From a bacterium MS4 (GTDB lineage Bacteria > Bacillota > Clostridia > Oscillospirales > Acutalibacteraceae): 64,000 bases of DNA. The notes below the pieces were generated by a model. The model saw only the letters and a program-made list of their open reading frames with translations, was not told where the DNA came from and did no database searches. A program made the position numbers and the translations under genes. The stretch covers positions 78,111 to 142,110 of the forward strand of contig CCFG01000011.1 of the NCBI GenBank assembly GCA_000752215.1. Direction: 5' to 3'. Of the stretch, positions 1 through 7,937 are shown piece after piece; position 1 is the stretch's first letter, and the number at the start of each line of letters is the position of its first letter.

Positions 1-273
1 TATAGAAATTATGTAAACAGCCACGGCGGCGACGGTACCGCGGCCCTCTGCTACAGCGGGGAGGACGCGGAGCTGACGGTTCCGACCGTCTGCTACGGCG
101 GGGAAGACGATTACGGCGAGCAGGCGCGCGAGCTTTTTGACGCGCTGCGCCGCCTTGACGAAATTCACGCGAAAACCGTTTACGCACGCTGCCCGGAGCC
201 GAAAGGCGTGGGTCTTGCCGTTTATAACCGGCTGATCCGCGCGGCTGGATTTGAGGTGCTGCATCTTGACTGA
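1..273 (+). CDS. tsaC: Sua5/YwlC-type threonylcarbamoyl-AMP synthase, C-terminal part (5' truncated by window)
   Basis: Frame 1 is open from the first base to the TGA at 271-273 and gives the last 90 residues of a protein. The ending GVGLAVYNRLIRAAGF matches the C-terminal Sua5 domain, whose members end in a G-x-G-L-A-x-x-N-R-L motif. The family makes threonylcarbamoyl-AMP from threonine, bicarbonate and ATP for the t6A modification of tRNAs; the catalytic YrdC domain would lie upstream of the window. The stop overlaps the start of coaE, which suggests one operon. The call rests on the C-terminal domain only. Confidence 0.75.
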   Translation, partial: YRNYVNSHGGDGTAALCYSGEDAELTVPTVCYGGEDDYGEQARELFDALRRLDEIHAKTVYARCPEPKGVGLAVYNRLIRAAGFEVLHLD

Positions 274-871
274 TCTGGTAATCGGACTGACCGGCCCGAC
301 GGGCGCCGGAAAATCGACCGTGGCCGCCGCCTTTCAGAAGGCGGGCTGCCTGATTGTGGACGCGGACCGGATTGCCCGCGAAACCATTGAGGACGAAAAA
401 TGCCTTGCGGCTTTAAAAGCCGAATTTGGGAATGATATTGTCGGGGAAGACAACCGGCTCAACCGTACTCTGCTGGCGCAGCGCGCCTTTGCCGATCAAA
501 GAAGCACAGAGCGGCTGAATGCGATTACCCATCCGCTGATCAAGGAGGAAGTGATCCGTAAGATCGCCGAATATCGGCAACAAACGGCGAAGGCGATTAT
601 TCTGGACGCTCCTCTCCTTTTTGAAAGCGGATCCGATTCGCTCTGCACGACCTCTGTGGCCGTCACCGCGCCCGCCGAAGTTCGGCTTTACCGGATTGTA
701 AACCGCGACTCCATCACGCCGGAACTGGCCAGAGCACGGATGAGCATGCAGCAGGACGACGCATATTATAGCTCCCGCGCACGGTATCAGCTTACCGGCA
801 CCATGAGTGACGAAGATATCCAAGAAAGAGTGAATCAGCTTTTGGAGAAAATTATCGGAGATTACGCATGA
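266..871 (+). CDS. coaE: Dephospho-CoA kinase
   Basis: This is the last enzyme of coenzyme A synthesis; it phosphorylates the ribose 3'-OH of dephospho-CoA with ATP in the cytosol. A P-loop GLTGPTGAGKST lies at the N-terminus, followed by the family's DADRIAR segment and a LIKEEVIRKI lid-like region. I prefer TTG 266 as start: a GAGGTG ribosome binding site at 253-258 sits 7 bases upstream and the start overlaps the Sua5 stop. A TTG at 251 in the same frame would add five residues but has no such site. The protein is then 201 residues, normal for CoaE. Its stop overlaps the next start as ATGA, so translation is probably coupled. Confidence 0.93.
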   Translation: MTDLVIGLTGPTGAGKSTVAAAFQKAGCLIVDADRIARETIEDEKCLAALKAEFGNDIVGEDNRLNRTLLAQRAFADQRSTERLNAITHPLIKEEVIRKIAEYRQQTAKAIILDAPLLFESGSDSLCTTSVAVTAPAEVRLYRIVNRDSITPELARARMSMQQDDAYYSSRARYQLTGTMSDEDIQERVNQLLEKIIGDYA

Positions 872-1467
872 AACATTTTAAAAGAATTCTTCTGGCCTGC
901 GCCGCGGCCGTCATTTTGTTGCTGATCGGTTATTTTGCCTTGAATCGGGGGTATACTTTTTTCATGAAAAGGGCGTATCCCCTTCAATATACACAGCTTG
1001 TGGCGAAAGAGGCGACAGCCAACCGGCTTGACCCTGCGCTGGTTTATTCCGTGATCAAGGCGGAGAGCAATTTTGACCCGAACGCCCGGTCGCACGCCGG
1101 GGCCGTCGGCCTGATGCAGATGACGCCGGATACCTTTGAGTGGGTGCAGACCAAGCTGAAAAGCGATACGAAATATGAGGAAGAGGACCTTTACGCGCCG
1201 GACATCAACATTCGTTACGGCTGCAAGCTTCTGGCCCTTCTGTTTGAGAGGTACAGCGAGAAGGCAACCGCCCTGAGCGCGTACAACGCCGGAATCGGTA
1301 CGGTAAACACATGGCTGAAAAATCCGGATATTTCCAAAGACGGCGCCGTGCTTGACAGCATCCCCTACGAGGAAACGAGAAATTATGTGGACGCCGTCTT
1401 AAAGAATTATGCGAATTATAAAAAACTATATCAATTTAACAGCAAAGGAGAAACAATCGATGGCTAA
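868..1467 (+). CDS. Membrane-anchored lytic transglycosylase (SLT domain)
   Basis: The 199-residue protein has one N-terminal membrane segment (about residues 8-26) and then a soluble lytic transglycosylase domain. The motif KAESNFDP carries the predicted catalytic Glu at residue 66, and GAVGLMQMTP and ALSAYNAG are the usual substrate-cleft motifs of family 1 (Slt70-like) enzymes. It should cleave the MurNAc-GlcNAc bond of peptidoglycan outside the membrane, forming 1,6-anhydro ends. It starts inside the coaE stop (ATGA) and its end overlaps the next gene by 8 bases, so it lies in the same tight operon. The exact physiological role (growth, division or sporulation) is not visible. Confidence 0.88.
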   Translation: MKHFKRILLACAAAVILLLIGYFALNRGYTFFMKRAYPLQYTQLVAKEATANRLDPALVYSVIKAESNFDPNARSHAGAVGLMQMTPDTFEWVQTKLKSDTKYEEEDLYAPDINIRYGCKLLALLFERYSEKATALSAYNAGIGTVNTWLKNPDISKDGAVLDSIPYEETRNYVDAVLKNYANYKKLYQFNSKGETIDG

Positions 1468-2872
1468 GAAATATGAAAAAGACGAATTGAAAAAGCTGAC
1501 GGAAGAGCTTTTGCTCAACCGGAAAAACGGCTATTTTCAAATGGAGGATGAGACGGTTAAAGAAGCCGATGATTTCTGCGAGGATTACAAAAAGTTTTTG
1601 GATCTTGCGAAAACAGAGCGCGAAGTGACCGTTTTTGCATTGAAGGCGGCTGAAAAGGCCGGATTTGTGCCCTTTGACCCTCAGAAAAAATATCAGGCGG
1701 GAGATAAGGTTTATTATAACAACCGCGGAAAGGCCGTGATCCTTGCAGTGATCGGCAAAAACGGCTGTAAAAACGGCGTGCGCATCGCCGCCGCCCATAT
1801 CGATTCGCCAAGGCTTGATCTGAAACCCCATCCGCTTTATGAGAAAGACGACATTGCTTTCTTCAAATCCCATTATTACGGCGGAATCAAAAAATATCAA
1901 TGGACCGCCATTCCTCTCTCCATGCACGGCCTTGCCGTACGCAAGGACGGCGTTTCCGTGGAAATCCGTATCGGCGAGGAGCCGGGCGAACCGCAGTTCT
2001 GTATAACCGATCTGCTTCCGCACCTCAGTGCCGAACAGATGGAGAAGAAGCTTTCCAAAGCGATCGAGGGCGAAAACCTGAACATCGTTTCCGGCAGCCG
2101 TCCCGTCCGGGCCGACGAAGGTGAAAATCTGGTAAAGCTGAACATTATGAAACTGATTCACGACAAATACGGGATGACCGAGGAGGATTTCGTCTCCGCG
2201 GATATTGAATTCGTACCGGCGTTCAAAGCTTCCGATATCGGTTTCGACCGCAGCATGATCGGCGCTTACGGCCATGACGACAGGGTCTGCGCTTATCCGG
2301 CTCTGATGGCCGCTCTGCAAGCCGGAACACCCGACAGCACCATCCTTACGGTTCTGGCCGACAAGGAGGAAATCGGCAGCGACGGAAACACCGGCCTGAA
2401 CTCCCAGTTTATGCACTATTTCATTTCCGATCTGGCTCATGCCGAGGGGCTGGAAGCAAGGCATGTTTTGAGTAAATCCAAATGCCTTTCCGCCGATGTG
2501 ACGGCTGCGTATGACCCGAACTACGCCAGCGCATACGAGCCGACCAATTCCTGCTATATCAACGACGGTGTCGGTATGGCCAAATACACCGGTTCCAGAG
2601 GAAAGAGCGGCTCCAGTGAGGCGTCTGCGGAATTCGTCGCCGAGGTCAGAAACATTTTTGAGCAGAACGACGTGCTGTGGCAGATCGGCGAGCTGGGCAA
2701 GGTGGACGGCGGCGGCGGCGGAACCGTTGCGTTATACATTGCCAATTTGAATGTGGATGTTCTCGACGTCGGCGTTCCGGTTCTTTCGATGCATTCTCCG
2801 TTTGAGATTGTAGCGAAACTGGACGTCTATATGACCTATAAGGGAATCAAGGCTTTTTACGAGGCAAGCTGA
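1460..2872 (+). CDS. M18 family aminopeptidase (aspartyl aminopeptidase-like)
   Basis: This 470-residue zinc metallo-aminopeptidase belongs to family M18, which removes N-terminal residues (often acidic ones) from peptides in the cytosol. Visible motifs are AAHIDSPRLDLKP (first metal His at about residue 113), YGHDDRVCAYPAL, LADKEEIGS and the C-terminal LSMHSPFEI with the last metal His. The length is typical. ATG 1460 is chosen because AAAGGAG at 1444-1450 precedes it; the frame is open further upstream but that part is coding sequence of the transglycosylase, whose last 8 bases it overlaps. The position in a CoA/cell-wall operon gives no extra functional clue. Confidence 0.92.
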   Translation: MAKKYEKDELKKLTEELLLNRKNGYFQMEDETVKEADDFCEDYKKFLDLAKTEREVTVFALKAAEKAGFVPFDPQKKYQAGDKVYYNNRGKAVILAVIGKNGCKNGVRIAAAHIDSPRLDLKPHPLYEKDDIAFFKSHYYGGIKKYQWTAIPLSMHGLAVRKDGVSVEIRIGEEPGEPQFCITDLLPHLSAEQMEKKLSKAIEGENLNIVSGSRPVRADEGENLVKLNIMKLIHDKYGMTEEDFVSADIEFVPAFKASDIGFDRSMIGAYGHDDRVCAYPALMAALQAGTPDSTILTVLADKEEIGSDGNTGLNSQFMHYFISDLAHAEGLEARHVLSKSKCLSADVTAAYDPNYASAYEPTNSCYINDGVGMAKYTGSRGKSGSSEASAEFVAEVRNIFEQNDVLWQIGELGKVDGGGGGTVALYIANLNVDVLDVGVPVLSMHSPFEIVAKLDVYMTYKGIKAFYEAS

Positions 2873-2907
2873 AAAAAACACCGTTATCCGGAGACAGGAG
2901 GGCTGAC

Positions 2908-3918
2908 ATGAACCCGCTTTTATCGCCGCTTAGAAAAAGCACGGCTGTTTTTTGCGCCTTGCTGGCGCTGACGGCCTGTGCGGGCATCCTTGCGGCCTGC
3001 CGCTCGGGTTCTCCGGAAAAACCGGCTTCCGCTGCGGAAAGCCTCCCGGCTGTTTCAGAAGGGAAAACCGGGGAAGAGGACTCGTTTTCCTCCCGGTCCG
3101 CCGCACAGGAAAGCATCGAAGCGGACCTTGAAACGATCCTGTCCTCTCCCTTGTCCGGCTCCGCACCGAACGATTATATCAGTGCGCATCGGCAGGAGTA
3201 TGAAAATATTCTCAAACAGGGGGATACGGCGCTTACCTATCTGCTCGCAGAATTCAAAAGCGGCAGATCAGATGGGCTTCGCGGCGAGATCATGAAAGCG
3301 ATTTGCGTTGATCTGCTCGGCGACAGAAACAATGTGCAGGAGGGCAGCTTTCAGACGGCGCGGGAATGGTACGAAAAGCTGGATCCTTATGAGCCGGCCT
3401 CTCTGCCCAAAAAGGAATATTGGGAAACAACGAATGACCGCAATCTTGATTTTGTTTATACAGCGGCCATGGACCGGTACGCTTCTCAAAAAGATGATAC
3501 TGTCACCATTGCCGCTCCCGTCCTTTACGGGAGCGAGACGCAGGGGACGACGGTCACGGTTTTTGCCACGGTGCTGGTTAAGGATTTTCAGGTGCTTGGC
3601 GATACTGTGACGAATACGGGCGGAGCGGTGATTCCCGCGGCGATTACGGGAACCGTTGGCAGCGACGGAAAAATTTCCGCCTGCACGGCGTATACGCAGG
3701 CGAAGGACGGAAGCTACTGGGCGTCGTCCATCAGGGAGTTCTGCGGAACGCATCACGACGTTGCGGAAAAGATGATTTCCCGGTATTCCGCGGAAGATTA
3801 TGAAACTCTGCTCAAAAAGAATTTACAGGCGTATCTGAAATCGATTGATATCAGCCCTAAGTATTACAGCGATTCCGTTGAGAAAATCAGCTTTGCGGAT
3901 TATCTCTCGGGCGATTGA
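2908..3918 (+). CDS. Predicted lipoprotein with a domain resembling the extracellular part of BlaR1/M56 sensors
   Basis: The 336-residue protein begins with a signal peptide containing lipobox-like cysteines (LTAC and LAAC, residues about 20-31), then a Ser/Glu-rich linker, so it should be exported and lipid-anchored. The body has two parts: a helical segment with DYISAHRQEYENILKQGD and LRGEIMKAICVDLLGDRN, and a beta-rich segment with TTVTVFATVLVKDFQVLGD and KDGSYWASSIREFC. From memory these resemble the C-terminal extracellular region of clostridial BlaR1-type M56 proteins; no membrane peptidase domain is present here. GGAGGG before ATG 2908 supports the start. It follows the M18 gene by 35 bases and ends just before a terminator. 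Function unknown. Confidence 0.6.
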   Translation: MNPLLSPLRKSTAVFCALLALTACAGILAACRSGSPEKPASAAESLPAVSEGKTGEEDSFSSRSAAQESIEADLETILSSPLSGSAPNDYISAHRQEYENILKQGDTALTYLLAEFKSGRSDGLRGEIMKAICVDLLGDRNNVQEGSFQTAREWYEKLDPYEPASLPKKEYWETTNDRNLDFVYTAAMDRYASQKDDTVTIAAPVLYGSETQGTTVTVFATVLVKDFQVLGDTVTNTGGAVIPAAITGTVGSDGKISACTAYTQAKDGSYWASSIREFCGTHHDVAEKMISRYSAEDYETLLKKNLQAYLKSIDISPKYYSDSVEKISFADYLSGD

Positions 3919-3932
3919 GACCTTACAAGAAT

Positions 3933-3975
3933 AAAAACAGCCTGACACTGTGGGGACACAGGTCAGGCTGTTTTT
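3933..3975. terminator. Bidirectional intrinsic terminator between the lipoprotein gene and pyk
   Basis: AAAAACAGCCTGAC at 3933-3946 pairs perfectly with GTCAGGCTGTTTTT at 3962-3975 around a 15-base loop. The arm has A-runs on the left and T-runs on the right, so it can terminate the + strand operon and the convergent pyk transcript. Confidence 0.9.
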
Positions 3976-4026
3976 GTATCTTTCAGATATAAAAATCTCA
4001 GGCTTTTTTGAGGCTGAACGGATGGC

Positions 4027-5784
4027 TTACAGCGTACATTTTTCGATTCCGCTGAACACAATGCCGCGGGATGCGTCCAGCGTGACCGTCGTGCCGCTCT
4101 TTAAAATCTGTACCGCGTTTTCCGCAGCGACGATCACCGGCTTGTCCAGTGTCAGCCCGACAATCGCCGCGTGCGAGTTCATTCCGCCGAATTCGGTGAT
4201 GATCCCCGCCGCGCTTTTTATGATACGGAGAATTTTGTTGCTGGTCTGCGGAATGACGAGGATGTCGCCGTCCTTAAAATTTTTCAGAGCTTCGTCCTCG
4301 TCGGCACAGACGCACAGGTTGCCGCAGACGGCGCCTTTGGTAACGCCGATGCCGGATACCAGCACGTCGCCGACCAGCTGGACCTTCAGAAGATTGGTGG
4401 TGCCGGAAACGCCGAGTGGCACACCGGCGGTAATCACCGCGAGGTCTCCGTTTTTGACAAGCCCTTGATTGCGGGCAACGTCGACTACGTGGTCGAACAG
4501 CTCGTCGGTGTTGTCTTTTTCATCCATCATAATCGGCACAACGCCCCAGGAAAGATTCATCTGGCGCTGGACGGTAGGGTCGGTGGTCCCGCTGATGATC
4601 GGGCATTCCGGACGGTACTTGGAAATCATGCGGGCGGTTCTGCCGGATTTTGTCACGGTCATGATCGCGACCGCGCCGAGGTCCTGGGCGGTTGTACAGG
4701 TTGCGTGGGAGATTGCGGAGGTAACGTTGGGCTGTTCGGTAAAATCACGTTTTTCAAAACGGCCCTTGTAATCAATATCGCGTTCGGTGCGCTCCGCAAT
4801 GGTCGCCATAGTTTTCAAAGACTGAATCGGGTAGTTCCCCGCGGCGGTTTCGCCGGAGAGCATGATGGCGCTGGTTCCGTCGTAAATGGCGTTTGCGACG
4901 TCGGTAGCTTCCGCACGCGTCGGACGCGGATTCTTGATCATGGAATCCAGCATCTGGGTCGCCGTAATGACCTGCAGGCCGGCATTGTAAGCCTTTTTGA
5001 TCAGCTTTTTCTGGATGACGGGGATTTCCTGAAGCGGAATTTCTACGCCGAGGTCGCCTCTGGCGACCATGATGCCGTCCGATACCCGAATAATGTCGTC
5101 AATATTTTCCACACCGTCGGAATTTTCAATTTTGGCAATGATACGGATTTTATGGCAGTTATGTTTCTCCAGTTCCGTTCTCAGTTCGATAATGTCTTTT
5201 GCGCTGCGCGTAAAGGAAGCGGCGATAAAGTCAAAGTCCTCCCGCACGGCGAAAGCAATATCTTCCTTGTCCTTTTCGCTGATAAACGGAAGGGAAAGAT
5301 TGATGCCCGGTACGTTGATTCCCTTATGGGCCGAAATGGTCCCGCCGTTGACGACGCTGCAGTGGATGTCGGTTTCGGTGCAGGAAAGTACTTTCAGTTC
5401 GATCAGGCCGTCGTCGATCAGAATTCTGGCCCCGGTGGAAACCTCCAGCGGAAGACGCGCGAAAGTGATGGAAGCAATGGTTTCGTCACCGACAATATCC
5501 CGGCTGGTCAGCGTAAAGTTTTCCCCGGTTTTCAGTGTGATTTTCGGCTGATTAAAGTCCCTGACACGGATTTCAGGCCCTTTGGTGTCGAGCAGAAGCG
5601 CGACGGGAATCTTGAGTTCGCTGCGCAGCTTTTTTACGGCGTCCGCGCGCACCTTCTGTTCCGCAGAGGTCTGATGGGAGAAGTTCAGTCGGGCGACATC
5701 CATGCCGGCGAGCATCAGCTGCCGCAGTACGTCGATATTATCTGTCGCAGGGCCGAGAGTACATATGATTTTGGTTTTTCTCAT
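4027..5784 (-). CDS. pyk: Pyruvate kinase with C-terminal PEP-utiliser domain
   Basis: Pyruvate kinase converts phosphoenolpyruvate and ADP to pyruvate and ATP in the last step of glycolysis. The N-terminus MRKTKIICTLGPA, the metal/substrate segment DTKGPEIRVRD, the MVARGDLGVEIP motif and ATQMLDSM are all present. At 585 residues it is about 110 longer than the basic enzyme; the extra C-terminal part carries GGMNSHAAIVG, the swivelling phosphohistidine-domain signature seen in Bacillus and many Clostridia pyruvate kinases. The gene is monocistronic, on the - strand, with its own promoter at 5847-5875 and the shared terminator downstream. The start is preceded on its strand by a GGAG site about 9 bases away. 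Confidence 0.97.
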   Translation of the reverse strand: MRKTKIICTLGPATDNIDVLRQLMLAGMDVARLNFSHQTSAEQKVRADAVKKLRSELKIPVALLLDTKGPEIRVRDFNQPKITLKTGENFTLTSRDIVGDETIASITFARLPLEVSTGARILIDDGLIELKVLSCTETDIHCSVVNGGTISAHKGINVPGINLSLPFISEKDKEDIAFAVREDFDFIAASFTRSAKDIIELRTELEKHNCHKIRIIAKIENSDGVENIDDIIRVSDGIMVARGDLGVEIPLQEIPVIQKKLIKKAYNAGLQVITATQMLDSMIKNPRPTRAEATDVANAIYDGTSAIMLSGETAAGNYPIQSLKTMATIAERTERDIDYKGRFEKRDFTEQPNVTSAISHATCTTAQDLGAVAIMTVTKSGRTARMISKYRPECPIISGTTDPTVQRQMNLSWGVVPIMMDEKDNTDELFDHVVDVARNQGLVKNGDLAVITAGVPLGVSGTTNLLKVQLVGDVLVSGIGVTKGAVCGNLCVCADEDEALKNFKDGDILVIPQTSNKILRIIKSAAGIITEFGGMNSHAAIVGLTLDKPVIVAAENAVQILKSGTTVTLDASRGIVFSGIEKCTL

Positions 5785-5846
5785 GTTCTAAGACTCCAAT
5801 CCTAACGTAAAAATAGAAATCAAAAATTTTACCCAGTGTATATGAT

Positions 5847-5875
5847 ATTATATTTATCACCATAAATCAAATGAA
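5847..5875 (-). promoter_or_regulatory. Predicted sigma-A promoter of pyk
   Basis: On the - strand TTCATT (5870-5875) and a perfect TATAAT (5847-5852) are separated by 17 bases, about 60 bases upstream of the pyk start. Confidence 0.6.
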
Positions 5876-5915
5876 TTGTCAGATATTGTATACAAGCCTG
5901 AAATTGAGAAAGCGG

Positions 5916-5944
5916 TTGAAATTATTTGATTTAAGTTATACAAT
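5916..5944 (+). promoter_or_regulatory. Predicted sigma-A promoter of the VanY-like gene
   Basis: TTGAAA (5916-5921) and TACAAT (5939-5944) are 17 bases apart. Transcription would begin near 5951, which makes the in-frame ATG at 5951 an unlikely start and supports TTG 6041. Confidence 0.55.
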
Positions 5945-6040
5945 GATATCATGATAAAAAGGCTGCCGGTTTCCCCTGCGCAAAGGAAAATCGGTTTGAT
6001 GGATTGCGGTAAAACGAACCGTAGGAAAGGGGGCGGCTCA

Positions 6041-6856
6041 TTGCGCAGACGCGGAGAAAAGATAGTGAAAAGCCGCACCGGCTGGCGGAATGCCGATCAG
6101 GTGCGAAAAATAAAAATCGTTATGACCGTCATTGCGGTTATCGTCTGTATTTCGGTTGCCTCGGGGGCCATTCTGGTGTGGGTCCAGCTCAAGAATCCGT
6201 TTACGAAACCGGCGTCCGCTTCGGTTTCCAGCATGTCCGAAGAAGCCTCTTCCAAAAGTGGGGCGCTGCCTGTCTACGACGATTCCTATAATCTGGTGGT
6301 GGTAAACGCGTCCACTCCGCTCAAGTCCGATTTTCAGGTTCAGTCAGATCAGTTGGAGGGAATCACCGTAGATGCCAGAATCCTTCCCGCGCTCCGGAAA
6401 ATGATGGACGATGCGAAGTCCGCGGGATGTCCCCTGAAGCTGACAAGGGGCTATGTGGACGCAAAGGAGCAGGACAAGCTCTTCGCCGCCGCCGTACAGG
6501 ATCTGGTGAAGAATCAGGGATTTACGCAGGTGAGGGCGGAAAATCAGGTGCAGAATACCGTCGGGCGCGGAGGGTACAATGAAAATCAGACCGGCATGGC
6601 GGTGGAGTTTGCGGCGGAGGGCGAGGCCGCGGGTACTGATTTTTCCGCTACCCCGCAGTATAAATGGCTTGTCAAGAACAGCGTGCAGTACGGTTTCGTG
6701 CTGCGGTACACCGGAGCAAAGGCCGCGATCACCGGTGTGGCGTCCAACCCGCGTCATTTTCGGTATGTCGGCGGCGGCAACGCCGTAAAGATGCGGGAAT
6801 ATTCCATGTGCCTGGAAGAGTTTGAGGCGTATATCCGCAAGCAAAGTCCGAAATAA
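6041..6856 (+). CDS. Membrane-anchored VanY-like (M15B) protein with degenerate active-site motifs
   Basis: The protein has a basic N-terminus, one membrane segment (KIKIVMTVIAVIVCISVASG), a Ser/Ala-rich linker and a C-terminal fold resembling D,D-carboxypeptidases of the VanY type, which trim D-Ala from peptidoglycan stems. The three signature regions are recognisable but altered. The family's SxHxxGxAxD reads NENQTGMAVE (residues 180-189), so the first zinc His is Asn182 and the zinc Asp is Glu189. The ExxHFRYVG motif reads NPRHFRYVG, so the catalytic Glu is Asn236, and only His239 remains. It is probably a non-catalytic cell-wall-binding homologue, though this is inference. Start TTG 6041 has a strong AGGAAAGGGGG site at 6023-6033; an in-frame ATG at 5951 lies at the predicted transcription start. 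Length is 271 residues. Confidence 0.7.
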   Translation: MRRRGEKIVKSRTGWRNADQVRKIKIVMTVIAVIVCISVASGAILVWVQLKNPFTKPASASVSSMSEEASSKSGALPVYDDSYNLVVVNASTPLKSDFQVQSDQLEGITVDARILPALRKMMDDAKSAGCPLKLTRGYVDAKEQDKLFAAAVQDLVKNQGFTQVRAENQVQNTVGRGGYNENQTGMAVEFAAEGEAAGTDFSATPQYKWLVKNSVQYGFVLRYTGAKAAITGVASNPRHFRYVGGGNAVKMREYSMCLEEFEAYIRKQSPK

Positions 6857-6887
6857 GCAGAAATATTCCTGAAATATGATTTTTTAC

Positions 6888-6916
6888 TTGCAATTTGGGA
6901 ATCTCTATGGTAAAAT
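6888..6916 (+). promoter_or_regulatory. Predicted sigma-A promoter of rpmE
   Basis: TTGCAA (6888-6893) and TAAAAT (6911-6916) are 17 bases apart, 43 bases before the rpmE start. I see no Zur-like operator palindrome that I could defend. Confidence 0.65.
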
Positions 6917-6958
6917 TCAAATGTTAAGTTGCAGTTTGGTTGAAAGAGGTGACAGGTA

Positions 6959-7162
6959 ATGAAGGAAAATATACATCCCAAGTATAAAGAAACTACGATC
7001 ACATGCGCATGCGGGAATGTTATAAACACAAAATCCACGAAGGAAAACATCCGCGTTGAAATATGCTCCAAGTGCCACCCGTTCTTTACAGGTAAGCAAA
7101 AGCTTGTTGATACAAGCGGACGTGTTGATATGTTTAAGAAGCGTTACGGTATGGGCAAGTAA
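6959..7162 (+). CDS. rpmE: 50S ribosomal protein L31 (zinc-binding, type A)
   Basis: The 67-residue protein has the L31 body with TCACGN and [13 protein letters not shown], giving the four-cysteine zinc ribbon of the type-A form; the zinc-free type B lacks these cysteines. It bridges the large and small subunits at the central protuberance. GAGGTGACAGGTA lies just before ATG 6959. The gene is monocistronic with its own promoter (6888-6916) and a strong terminator directly downstream (7195-7226). Confidence 0.97.
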   Translation: MKENIHPKYKETTITCACGNVINTKSTKENIRVEICSKCHPFFTGKQKLVDTSGRVDMFKKRYGMGK

Positions 7163-7194
7163 TTGACAGATTGAGTTTTCTTGGATTAGCTTAG

Positions 7195-7226
7195 GCGGCG
7201 CAGGCTTTCTGCGCCGCTTATTTTTT
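7195..7226 (+). terminator. Intrinsic terminator after rpmE, directly upstream of the yigZ RBS
   Basis: GCGGCGCAG (7195-7203) pairs with CTGCGCCGC (7209-7217) over a 5-base loop and is followed by TTATTTTTT. The GGAGG of the next gene begins only 3 bases after the T-run, so the downstream gene seems to depend on read-through or on an unseen promoter. Confidence 0.9.
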
Positions 7227-7239
7227 GTGGAGGATGCCC

Positions 7240-7863
7240 GTGGTTGAATATCGAACGGTTGAAAAGGAGGCCCTTTCAGAATTTGTGGAGAGGCGCTCGC
7301 GCTTTATCGGCTGCGTAAAGCCTGTAAAAACCGAGGAAGAGGCGGTTTCATTCATCAATTCCGTAAAATCCAAAAACTGGAACGCGTCCCATAACGTCTA
7401 CGCGTACTCGCTCCGTCAGGGGCAGATCAGGCGCTATTCGGACGACGGCGAGCCGCAGGGCACGGCGGGGATCCCGGTGCTGGACGTGCTGGTGAAATCC
7501 GAGGTGGTGGATACGGCGATCGTCGTCACCCGGTATTTCGGTGGAATCCTCCTCGGCGCCGGGGGCCTTGTGCGGGCTTATTCCCACGGAGCGTCCATCG
7601 CACTGGAGCAGGCCGGAATCATTACGATGAGAAGCTGCCTGACGGTCGAGGTCTGCTGCGATTACAATCAGTACGGCAGAGTAAGCGCGCTGATACCGGA
7701 AAGCGGCGGGACGGTGGACAATGCGGAGTTTACCGACTCTGTAAGGCTATCTTTTCATATAGGCGACGAAGATATGCGCTCCTTTGAGCAAAAACTGGCC
7801 GACGCCACCTGCGGTCAGTGCAAAACGGAGGTCACAGGAGAAAAGTTTTTTAAATTTTCCTGA
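7240..7863 (+). CDS. yigZ: YigZ/YvyE family protein (IMPACT domain)
   Basis: The 207-residue protein shows the N-terminal UPF0029/IMPACT signature: FVERRSRFIG, then NASHNVYAY, YSDDGEPQGTAG and TRYFGGILLGAGGLVRAY, followed by the C-terminal ferredoxin-like YigZ domain. The biochemical role in bacteria is not settled; the fold is related to translation-factor domains. I take GTG 7240 because GGAGG at 7229-7233 is 6 bases upstream; an in-frame ATG at 7234 and TTG at 7225 overlap the site or the terminator T-run. The gene is positioned right behind the rpmE terminator. Confidence 0.88.
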   Translation: MVEYRTVEKEALSEFVERRSRFIGCVKPVKTEEEAVSFINSVKSKNWNASHNVYAYSLRQGQIRRYSDDGEPQGTAGIPVLDVLVKSEVVDTAIVVTRYFGGILLGAGGLVRAYSHGASIALEQAGIITMRSCLTVEVCCDYNQYGRVSALIPESGGTVDNAEFTDSVRLSFHIGDEDMRSFEQKLADATCGQCKTEVTGEKFFKFS

Positions 7864-7886
7864 GAATTGAAGGGATTTTGTATAAT
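7857..7886 (+). promoter_or_regulatory. Possible promoter for the dgt-dnaG-rpoD operon
   Basis: A perfect TATAAT lies at 7881-7886 between yigZ and the dgt-like gene. The -35 (TTCCTG, 18 bases upstream) is weak, so the assignment is tentative. Confidence 0.35.
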
Positions 7887-7937
7887 CCTGCGTATATCTA
7901 TATGAAACCCAAAGAATATAGAAAAACAGGCGGTGGT

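Noticed and set aside
4171-5805. A 544-codon + strand open frame antisense to pyk.
   Set aside because: It is the reverse-strand shadow of a highly conserved gene with high third-position G+C; no RBS or family resemblance.
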